Below are positions 6,703 through 10,958 of a DNA stretch of 10,958 nucleotides, in pieces. A program made the position numbers and the translations under genes. This DNA is from JBBSMX01 sp038232935 (GTDB taxonomy: Bacteria; Bacteroidota; Rhodothermia; Rhodothermales; JANQRZ01), in contig JBBSMX010000138.1 in NCBI GenBank assembly GCA_038232935.1, positions 1 through 10,958 on the forward strand, written 5' to 3'. Every line of letters starts with the position of its first letter. Position 1 is the first letter of the stretch. The notes beneath the pieces were generated by a model. That model ran no database searches. It was not told where the DNA came from and worked only from the letters and a program-made list of their open reading frames with translations.

Positions 6703-6981
6703 TTATACCTCCGTGTACCGGTCGAGGTATTCGTCGATCTCCGAGCGGATGGAGCGGCGGAGCGGGCGGAGCACGAGCCCGAGGTCGACGGTGACGCGGA
6801 CCGAATCGGGCGCGGCGTGGAAGTGGCCGTTGAAGCCCGGGCCGCGCGCGATGAGCGTGTCGCCTTCCCAGTGGGTGCGCAGCGCGAGGTGCCCGCTCAA
6901 CTCGTCGGCGACCTCCTCGGCGGCGAGGCGGGCTCCGGCGAGGCCGAGGTCGTGGCGGCGGGTCACGTCGATGTGCGGCAT
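6703..6981 (-). CDS. Polyhydroxyalkanoic acid system (PHA_gran_rgn) family protein
   Basis: The 92-residue small protein has the layout of PHA_gran_rgn: an N-terminal strand and helix MPHIDVTRRHDLGLAGARLA, a middle part WEGDTLIARGPGFNGHF (about 38-54), and a C-terminal VRVTVDLGLVLRPLRRSI leading into a helix ending in LDRY. Members of this family are annotated around polyhydroxyalkanoate granule systems, but many occur without PHA genes and their function is poorly defined. No PHA synthase is in this window. It begins 30 nt after the stop codon of the small membrane protein gene at 7012-7164, so the two are probably co-transcribed. No SD precedes the ATG. Confidence 0.7.
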   Translation of the reverse strand: MPHIDVTRRHDLGLAGARLAAEEVADELSGHLALRTHWEGDTLIARGPGFNGHFHAAPDSVRVTVDLGLVLRPLRRSIRSEIDEYLDRYTEV

Positions 6982-7011
6982 GGTTGGGGCGGGTTCGTGA
7001 GAGGAGACGCG

Positions 7012-7164
7012 TCAGCAGCCGAAGAAGACGAGTAGGGCAGGGAGGGTGAGCCAGAGGAGCCCTTTGATGAGGAAGAACAGGAACCCCGCGGCTCCGAAGC
7101 GCTTGAGCCACGTCGTACTTTTCGGCGTAGGTGCAGGGGGCGGACGGTCAGAGGGCGAGGGCAT
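7012..7164 (-). CDS. Small single-pass membrane protein
   Basis: This 50-residue product has a Pro/Ser-rich cytoplasmic-looking N-terminus (1-16), a basic stretch TTWLKRFG, and a hydrophobic segment at about 25-48 (GAAGFLFFLIKGLLWLTLPA) ending in FFGC. The GFLFFLIKGLLWL pattern recurs in short hypothetical inner-membrane proteins of many bacteria, so I treat it as real, but no function is known. The frame stays open upstream to about 7272, but the Met at 7164 gives the compact protein; the upstream part has no conserved look. The gene lies 30 nt upstream of the PHA-type gene on the same strand. Confidence 0.6.
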   Translation of the reverse strand: MPSPSDRPPPAPTPKSTTWLKRFGAAGFLFFLIKGLLWLTLPALLVFFGC

Positions 7165-7272
7165 GGGGCGCGTTCGGCTGACGGTTTGCAACGCCACTCC
7201 CGGCGCTCGTGATTCCACCCGGTGCCTTCCCGTTAGATCGAATCCATTTTCGGACCTATAAAGGAGGTACAA

Positions 7273-7371
7273 GTGAGGGGGGAGCGTCGAGGCGAGTTCG
7301 CTGGCGATCTCGGGTGGCTCGGTTATTGTGAGAGCAAAGAGCCAAGCGCAGCGCTGCGCTTGGCTCTTTGA
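7273..7371 (+). CDS. Possible 32-codon leader ORF with ideal SD
   Basis: AAAGGAGGT, at about 7260-7268, is an essentially perfect SD. It stands 5 nt before a GTG codon at 7273 that opens 32 codons ending with TGA at 7369-7371. The last third of the ORF is read from the left and right arms of the 36-nt palindrome at 7335-7370, so the stop codon falls at the palindrome's edge. SDs this strong are rare elsewhere in the window. The peptide has no recognisable motif. It could be a leader peptide whose translation would disrupt the hairpin, or a chance ORF. Confidence 0.25.
   Translation: MRGERRGEFAGDLGWLGYCESKEPSAALRLAL
7335..7370. terminator. 36-nt perfect palindrome, probable bidirectional terminator
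   Basis: Two 18-nt arms (7335-7352 and 7353-7370) are exact complements with no mismatch; the centre is AGCGCT. The outer ends are A-rich on the left (CAAAGAGCC) and T-rich on the right (GGCTCTTTG). This is the usual look of a bidirectional intrinsic terminator in which the U-run is part of the stem. It is also a candidate protein-binding site or cruciform. No obvious long gene on either side needs it. Confidence 0.6.
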
Positions 7372-7378
7372 AATCGTA

Positions 7379-7744
7379 GGGGAGGCGCGGTCGCATCGTT
7401 CCGGTGGTCAACCGTTTACTCCGCGACTATTGTTGTCGCTTTACTCCCGCCTCCCCGCGATGCTTGGGTTTTTGGGTGCCGCCGCTGACTAGGCGTTGGC
7501 GGTTCGGCTTTTGGGCCGAGCCGTTTACCCGCAGGACGACCGAAGGTTGTTTCACGGGGTGCGAGCCCCGTGTTATCGGTCGAACCCCACACAGAGCACG
7601 GACGAGCCGGGACGCGCCTCCCTCAAAACTGCTTTCAACATAGATTCCTCCATGTTTAGGTAGTAGATGAGGGAGGACGCGCCTCCCGATCCTAAGCTCG
7701 CACAAACGCCCCCCGTTTCCAAATCGGAGCGGGGGGCGTTTTTT
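7379..7744 (+). ncRNA. Candidate structured non-coding RNA, unknown family
   Basis: The region between two terminators has no convincing protein but many consistent helices. The ends pair: 7380-7389 with 7613-7622, 10 bp perfect. Inside are 7393-7398 with 7458-7463; 7423-7427 with 7435-7439; an 8-bp hairpin 7501-7508 with 7515-7522 (one G-U); and a two-part hairpin 7537-7543 with 7576-7582 enclosing 7553-7559 with 7566-7572. A strong terminator with six U ends the region on the + strand, favouring that strand. I checked it for tmRNA, RNase P, SRP and 6S landmarks and saw none. The 5' end is inferred from the pairing; no promoter was identified. Short ORFs on both strands cross it but look unlike real proteins. 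Confidence 0.4.
7704..7744 (+). terminator. Intrinsic terminator
   Basis: A perfect 12-bp stem (7704-7715 with 7730-7741), including six C/G pairs in a row, is followed by a run of six T (7739-7744, partly in the stem). This is the clearest intrinsic terminator in the window and points along the + strand. It ends whatever is transcribed from 7371-7700 and insulates the transposase gene that starts 94 nt later. Confidence 0.85.
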
Positions 7745-7837
7745 CTTCGTTGAACGAGTGGAAACGCCGCATTTTGTGTGACAAACGGGTGTCATCACAA
7801 TTGGGTATCCTGTTGAACATTAACGGGATGTCCCACG

Positions 7838-8761
7838 ATGAAGTACGGCCTCCGCTCCTTCCTCAGCGACTTCGGCACCACCGACCAATGCCTCGACTAC
7901 CTCCGGGCGCAGCGGTGGCCTGACGGGATCGAGTGCGAGGCGTGCGGGCGCATCACGAACCACTACCGCGTCACGGGGCGGAAGTGCTACGCCTGTCAAG
8001 ATTGCGGGCGGCACGTCTACCCGGCGAAGGGGACCATCCTAGAGCGCACGAAGGTCCCCCTCCCCGACTGGTTCTACTGCATCCTCGTCCTCTCGCAGAC
8101 GCGGGCGGGCATCAGCGCCAAGCAGATTGAACGCGAGCTAGAGGTGTCATATCCCACGGCGCTACGGATGTGTAACCTGATCCGCTCGCAACTCGGCCAG
8201 CAGACGAGCGCGATGCTGACGGGGGAGGTGGAGTGCGACGAGGTGTACATCGGCGGGAAGGGCCGGTACAAGGGGCACTACAGGCCGGGGCGTCCGACCG
8301 TAGCGGAGAAGCAGCCCGTGTTCGGCGTCGTGGAGCGCGGCGGGGCCGTGCGCCCGTTCCTAGTGCCCAACGTGAAGCGCGACACGGTGCTCCCCCTTAT
8401 CCAAGCCAACGTAGCGGAGGGGGCGACGCTCTACACCGACGAGTACGGCGTCTACCGGACGCTATCGAAGCACGGGTACGAGCACGCCGTCGTCCGCCAC
8501 AAGGCGAAGGAGTATGCCCGCGAGGAGGTCAACGAGGAGACGGGCGAGATTCGGAACGTCCACACGAACTCGATGGAGGGGTTCTGGTCCTACCCGAAGT
8601 CGGCCATCCTCCGTATCCACCGGGGCGTGAGCCGGAAGCACATGCAGGGGTACTTCGATGAGCACGCCTTCCGCTACAACCACCGGAACGAGGACCGCCC
8701 GATGTTCCACGCCATGCTAGAGCGCGTGGCTAGTCCTCGCGCTGCTGCACCACGCGCCTGA
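7838..8761 (+). CDS. IS1595-family transposase with N-terminal zinc ribbon
   Basis: The 307-residue enzyme has four parts. A zinc ribbon spans about 31-58 (C33, C36, C53, C56: CEACG and CQDCG). A helix-turn-helix lies at about 90-118 (GISAKQIERELEVSYPTALRM). The ISXO2-like DDE domain carries D134 in ECDEVYIGGKGRYKG, D201 in LYTDEYGVYRTL and E247 in NSMEGFWSYPKSAI. The family-typical HAFRYNHRN follows near 276-284. It differs clearly from the IS1016-type enzyme at 5906-6568 and belongs with the longer, zinc-ribbon groups, some of which carry passenger genes. The ATG at 7838 gives the normal N-terminus. The left end of the element probably lies near 7788, where GGGTGTCATCACAATTGGG precedes the gene, but I found no matching right terminal repeat, so the element is not delimited. 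The 3' end overlaps the convergent gene at 8730-8960 by 32 nt. Confidence 0.9.
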   Translation: MKYGLRSFLSDFGTTDQCLDYLRAQRWPDGIECEACGRITNHYRVTGRKCYACQDCGRHVYPAKGTILERTKVPLPDWFYCILVLSQTRAGISAKQIERELEVSYPTALRMCNLIRSQLGQQTSAMLTGEVECDEVYIGGKGRYKGHYRPGRPTVAEKQPVFGVVERGGAVRPFLVPNVKRDTVLPLIQANVAEGATLYTDEYGVYRTLSKHGYEHAVVRHKAKEYAREEVNEETGEIRNVHTNSMEGFWSYPKSAILRIHRGVSRKHMQGYFDEHAFRYNHRNEDRPMFHAMLERVASPRAAAPRA

Positions 8762-8960
8762 TCGCCCGCTCGAACTCCTCGCGGTCTACGGCCTCGTCCT
8801 CGCCCGCGTCGAGTTTGTGCCTGATCGTGCGCTGCAACGCGGGGGATAAGTCGGAGTCGGGGTACGGCAGGGGGCCGGACGAGCGCTTGCCCGAGCGCTT
8901 CGTCTCGTGCTTCCCGCTCTCGCGTCTCTCCTTCGAGGCTCCCTTCTTCGTTCGGGCCAT
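8730..8960 (-). CDS. Small basic hypothetical protein, possible IS passenger
   Basis: This 76-residue protein has a strongly Lys/Arg-rich N-terminal third (MARTKKGASKERRES, KRSGKRSSG) and an acidic, helical C-terminal half (about 38-76: LSPALQRTIRHKLD, EEFERAIRRVVQQRED). The basic tail suggests nucleic-acid contact, but that is inference. The frame stays open upstream to 9098, yet the Met at 8960 is preferred because the extension is low-quality and overlaps the leader of the + gene at 9070. It converges on the transposase with a 32-nt tail-to-tail overlap, so it is probably part of the same mobile unit and could influence transposase mRNA as an antisense transcript. I do not recognise the family. 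Confidence 0.5.
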   Translation of the reverse strand: MARTKKGASKERRESGKHETKRSGKRSSGPLPYPDSDLSPALQRTIRHKLDAGEDEAVDREEFERAIRRVVQQRED

Positions 8961-9069
8961 CGTGGTTGGGGTCTGTCGTACTCCCAATGTACGGAATGGG
9001 TTGGCGGTTCCAATTGTCGGCGCTGTCGGGTATGTTGGGGCTTCACCCAACAACGAACCACCGACACCA

Positions 9070-9315
9070 ATGACACACGAAGAGTCCATCGCCCTCATTC
9101 GCCTACTGTCGAGTCAGATCGTAGGCATCCGCGCAACCCTTGACACGGTACTCGTCGCACAAGCCAAGATCATTGCCCATCTTGAAGGGGGGACGCAGAA
9201 GGACGCCCTAGCAAGTCTCTCTGAACATGAACGTGTTCAAGTGGGCAGGAGAGAAGAGACGCTAGAAGCCCTGATAGCACAGGAAACCGGGCGTCTCCTT
9301 CGTGGAGGGGAGTAG
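9070..9315 (+). CDS. Small helical hypothetical protein
   Basis: This 81-residue protein is predicted to be mostly helical: MTHEESIALIRLLSSQIVGI, then a heptad-like stretch TLDTVLVAQAKIIAHLEGG (about 23-41) and a charged tail (SEHERVQVGRREETLEALI, then RLLRGGE). It has no signal peptide or membrane segment. The pattern recalls small coiled-coil proteins on mobile elements, but no family is recognised. A 7-bp hairpin (TGTTGGG with CCCAACA, about 9032-9051) lies in its leader; no SD is obvious. It lies downstream of the zinc-ribbon transposase in the same direction, with the minus-strand small gene between, and may be a passenger gene of that element. The codon use and GC are slightly lower than in the chromosomal genes. 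Confidence 0.55.
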   Translation: MTHEESIALIRLLSSQIVGIRATLDTVLVAQAKIIAHLEGGTQKDALASLSEHERVQVGRREETLEALIAQETGRLLRGGE

Positions 9316-9384
9316 CATCTGTTGCCCTATCGCTTTCGAGCCTGCTGGGCGGCGTCTGGGTGAGCGGATGTTCCATTTCTACTA

Positions 9385-9406
9385 GGGGTTTGGTCTGCCA
9401 ATCCCC
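9385..9406 (+). terminator. Hairpin after small ORF, possible terminator
   Basis: A 9-bp stem with one T-T mismatch (9385-9393 with 9398-9406) and a 4-nt loop TCTG lies 70 nt after the stop of the gene at 9070-9315 and 21 nt before the small ORF at 9427. There is no proper T-run, so termination is uncertain. Confidence 0.35.
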
Positions 9407-9426
9407 TCCCAATTTCCACGCCAAAC

Positions 9427-9570
9427 ATGAAGCATCACAACGTCATCGCCGCTATCATCCTCGACGCCGCCGCTCCGCTGAAGGGGGTCCACAGGGATTT
9501 AGTTGCGTACGTCTTGGAGATAAGGCGCAAGGCTCCAATGCACTCCACCGTCCTTCGGAGGCGGAACTAG
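9427..9570 (+). CDS. Possible 47-residue ORF
   Basis: An ATG at 9427 opens 47 codons to TAG at 9568-9570. The product starts MKHHNVIAAIILDAAAPLKG and continues with a basic end (EIRRKAP, LRRRN). It looks protein-like (a hydrophobic N-terminal helix, then an amphipathic basic helix) and lies in the same direction as the small gene at 9070-9315. No SD is visible and no family is recognised. The 174 nt between it and the carbonic anhydrase gene hold only a 6-bp hairpin (9603-9608 with 9613-9618). Confidence 0.35.
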   Translation: MKHHNVIAAIILDAAAPLKGVHRDLVAYVLEIRRKAPMHSTVLRRRN

Positions 9571-9744
9571 CCGCTCGGCGAATCGCTCGCTCTACGGACA
9601 GCGCCTGCTCATGCAGGCCGGCGGGTCTACGTCGTGCTTGCTCCGGGGATAGCGCGATGCGTTCCATACCTGGTTCCTCGCAATTCCCGCGCCCTAAACC
9701 GCCCCGTCCCCACTTGTAGGTTCTTTACAACTGCGTCCATTTTT

Positions 9745-10296
9745 ATGATCGAACCTTTCCTCGGCGTCCACCCCCGACTCGACGGCTCTAACTGGGTCGC
9801 CCCCACGGCGGCCGTCATCGGCGACGTGACGCTTGGGCGCGGCGCGAGCATCTGGTACGGGGCGAGCCTGCGCGGCGACGTGCATTTCATCCGCGTCGGT
9901 GCCCGGTCGAACGTGCAGGACAACGCCGTCGTCCACGTCAGCCGGGGGACGCACCCGTGCGTGATCGGCGCGGGCGTGACGGTCGGCCACAGCGCGGTGG
10001 TCCACGGCTGCACCGTTGAGGACGACTGCCTGATCGGGATGGCCGCCGTCGTGCTCGATGGCGCCGTGATCGGGGCGGGCAGCCTCGTCGGGGCGCAGGC
10101 GCTCGTCACCGGCGACACCATCGTGCCGCCGCGCTCGCTCGTGCTCGGCTCGCCCGCGAAGGTCATCCGCTCGCTCACCGACGATGAGGTGGAGCGCCTC
10201 CGGGCGAATGCGGCCCACTACGTCCGCATGAGCGCGATGTACCGGGGCGAGGTGACGCCGGCTGTGAACCCGTTCTACGAGCGGGTAGAGGGCTAG
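9745..10296 (+). CDS. Gamma-class carbonic anhydrase family protein
   Basis: This 183-residue left-handed beta-helix protein is expected to interconvert CO2 and bicarbonate in the cytoplasm. It shows the hexapeptide-repeat rhythm from about residue 18 to 130. The gamma-CA signature residues are present: R43-G44-D45 (SLRGDVHFIRVG), N56-Q58-D59 (SNVQDNAVVHV), and three histidines expected to bind the metal between subunits of a trimer: H64, H82 and H87 (VGHSAVVHG). The C-terminal helix (about 144-180) packs on the trimer in known members. Length and motifs match the YrdA/PaaY/CaiE-like group, so a different acyl-related role cannot be excluded; many such homologs lack measured activity. The ATG at 9745 is chosen because the fold begins at once; the upstream extension to 9634 is not protein-like. 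The gene converges with the DUF3008 gene across a repeat unit. Confidence 0.9.
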   Translation: MIEPFLGVHPRLDGSNWVAPTAAVIGDVTLGRGASIWYGASLRGDVHFIRVGARSNVQDNAVVHVSRGTHPCVIGAGVTVGHSAVVHGCTVEDDCLIGMAAVVLDGAVIGAGSLVGAQALVTGDTIVPPRSLVLGSPAKVIRSLTDDEVERLRANAAHYVRMSAMYRGEVTPAVNPFYERVEG

Positions 10297-10354
10297 GCGA
10301 CACGGAGGGCGCGCGCCCGGAACGCATGTCCAAAGGTGCGCTCTCTCAGGCCAG

Positions 10355-10532
10355 CTTGCTCTGTTGAGAAGCTCCGTGATACCGTCCCACTTGTCATCCC
10401 GAGCGGAGACGAGGAACCCGAAGGGACTCGTCCCGCAGGCTCGGCGAAGCCCATCTTTGACGAGCAACACGGTGCCCACGAGATATCCTTCGACAAGCTC
10501 AGGATGACGTTGCAGCTTCTTAACAGAGCAAG
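10355..10532. repeat. 178-bp unit with nested inverted repeats
   Basis: Outer arms of 19 nt (10355-10373 and 10514-10532) match at 18 positions. An inner pair (10393-10403 GTCATCCCGAG, and 10498-10508) matches at 10 of 11. The inner arm belongs to the widespread GTCATCC-TGAG / CTCAGGATGAC type of intergenic repeat; a related CCTTCGAC..CTCAGG piece is seen at about 1635-1652. The unit fills the space between the convergent carbonic anhydrase and DUF3008 genes and has no coding capacity. Confidence 0.7.
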
Positions 10533-10538
10533 ACCGGC

Positions 10539-10727
10539 TTAGCTGTTATCGGCGTGGCCCGGCAGGTCTTTCCGCTTCGTTTCGGCGAGGTCCTCGAGTT
10601 CCTCTTCGGACATGGAGTCGTACATCTCGCGGGAGGCACCTTTGAGGTCCGACACCTTCGTCTCGCCGCGTTTCGCTGAGAGGGCGGCACCGGCGGCTTG
10701 CTGTTGGGCTTTCGACTTAGCAGGCAT
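10539..10727 (-). CDS. DUF3008 family protein
   Basis: This 62-residue protein matches the DUF3008 pattern over its full length: MPAKSKAQQQAAGAALSAKRG at the start, then LKGASREMYDSMSEEELEDLA and a basic end with KRKDLPGHA. Members are small, soluble, about 60 residues and widespread in proteobacteria and related groups. Their function is unknown; some annotations suggest a stress or general-response setting, but that is not shown here. The leader holds two direct copies of TAAGAGTTGA (10733-10742 and 10748-10757) and, read in the sense direction, is C/U-rich with no SD. The probable IS982-type element begins about 70 nt upstream and may supply or disturb its promoter. Confidence 0.85.
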   Translation of the reverse strand: MPAKSKAQQQAAGAALSAKRGETKVSDLKGASREMYDSMSEEELEDLAETKRKDLPGHADNS

Positions 10728-10831
10728 GGCGGTAAGAGTTGAGGCGATAAGAGTTGAAGGGAGAAGGGCGTGGTGAGGTGGAGAAGTTAAACCTACTTAA
10801 CCCAAGTTGTGTGGTATGCCTTGCCGCCCAA

Positions 10832-10889
10832 CGGGCGGGGGTCGTAGTTCAGGAGAACCCCTTCTTCCGAACGCAAACACCCCCGCCCG
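10832..10889 (+). promoter_or_regulatory. Hairpin just before the IS982-type start codon
   Basis: A perfect 10-bp G/C stem (10832-10841 with 10880-10889) ends directly in front of the ATG at 10890. Its left arm can also pair with CCGCCC at 10824-10829. In a read-through transcript the stem would cover the translation start region, a known way for transposases to stay silent when transcribed from outside. An AGGAG lies in the loop at about 10851. Confidence 0.4.
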
Positions 10890-10958
10890 ATGGACGACCA
10901 GGTCACCACAATCTACTGCCTCAGTGACGACTTCCTCCACGACCTCGGCCACAACGAC
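10890..10958 (+). CDS. IS982-family transposase, N-terminal fragment
   Basis: Only 23 codons are in the window, up to its last base. They begin MDDQVTTIYCLSDDFL. The IYCLSDDF pattern matches the conserved start of IS982 transposases ((I/V)(Y/F)C..DDF), which move the element by a DDE mechanism. Nothing can be said about the catalytic domain or whether the gene is intact. The ATG at 10890 is at the normal position for the family. Confidence 0.7.
   Translation, partial: MDDQVTTIYCLSDDFLHDLGHND

Larger units (their letters stand above)
10800..10958 (+). mobile_element. Left part of a probable IS982-family element (runs off window)
   Basis: The transposase start at 10890 has IS982-like residues, and the sequence changes character near 10800, where ACCCAAGTTGTG may begin the terminal repeat. 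The left boundary is a guess because the right end is outside the window and cannot be compared. Confidence 0.5.

Noticed and set aside
7379..7744. tmRNA, RNase P RNA, SRP RNA or 6S RNA
   Set aside because: No TTCGAC-type tmRNA start or ACCA end, no GAGGAAAGTC block, no GGAAGG..GCA SRP loop, and no single long bulged 6S hairpin were seen on either strand.
7404..7798. ORFs of 79 (+) and 123 (-) codons across the proposed RNA
   Set aside because: Cys/Trp/Arg-rich or low-quality translations with no SD at their starts; the minus one runs through the strong terminator. The nucleotide pairing explains the region better.
8990..9060. Right terminal repeat of the zinc-ribbon IS1595 element near CAATTG
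   Set aside because: Only the 8-nt ACAATTGG agrees with the presumed left end near 7788, and its core is self-complementary; the flanks do not align.
8961..9098. 46-codon N-terminal extension of the small basic protein
   Set aside because: It covers the leader and start of the + gene at 9070 and has no protein-like pattern; the Met at 8960 gives a natural basic N-terminus.
9634..9744. N-terminal extension of the carbonic anhydrase
   Set aside because: Gamma-class enzymes begin directly with the first beta-helix turn, which matches the ATG at 9745; the extension has no family counterpart.
1..10958. CRISPR array or tRNA/rRNA gene
   Set aside because: No regularly spaced repeats with unique spacers and no cloverleaf or rRNA-like segment were seen; all repeats here are pairs or palindromic units.

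Overview
The window is GC-rich chromosomal DNA. Genes are mostly packed on the minus strand and separated by short intergenic repeats. Leaders in front of start codons are pyrimidine-rich and rarely carry a Shine-Dalgarno (SD) sequence. The gene content is a bacterial cation-chloride cotransporter, an EcsC-family protein, a DUF3008 protein, a PHA-granule-type small protein and a gamma-class carbonic anhydrase. Together with the weak SD use this suggests a high-GC member of the Bacteroidota/Rhodothermota group. That placement is inference; no rRNA or tRNA gene is present to confirm it.

Layout. Positions 1-370 hold only repeats: a 136-bp unit bounded by an inverted repeat, and the first copy of a 60-bp repeat. 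A secreted TPR protein with a SnoaL/DUF4440-like C-terminal domain (371-1510, +) follows. It converges, across a second repeat block, on an SLC12-type transporter (1807-4026, -). Upstream of the transporter, on the same strand, lie two tandem paralogous helical proteins of unknown function (4149-4661 and 4687-5067) and an EcsC-family protein (5174-5836). An intact 713-bp IS1595-family element of IS1016 type (5897-6609), with a perfect 8-bp target duplication, separates this block from two small minus-strand genes: a PHA_gran_rgn-like protein (6703-6981) and a 50-residue membrane protein (7012-7164).

Positions 7273-7745 are the least explained part. A 36-nt perfect palindrome overlaps a short ORF with an ideal SD. 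It is followed by about 370 nt that can fold into a multi-helix RNA with paired ends, closed by a strong U-tract terminator. This is the best candidate for an undescribed non-coding RNA.

A second, distinct IS1595-family transposase with a zinc ribbon follows (7838-8761, +). Three small uncharacterised ORFs lie next to it (8730-8960 -, 9070-9315 +, 9427-9570 +) and could be passenger genes; the far end of the element could not be located. The carbonic anhydrase (9745-10296, +) then converges on a DUF3008 protein (10539-10727, -) across a 178-bp unit with nested inverted repeats. The window ends inside the start of an apparent IS982-family element (from about 10800).

The three transposases, the repeat units in both convergent spacers and the small ORFs make this an accessory-rich stretch set among ordinary housekeeping and transport genes.
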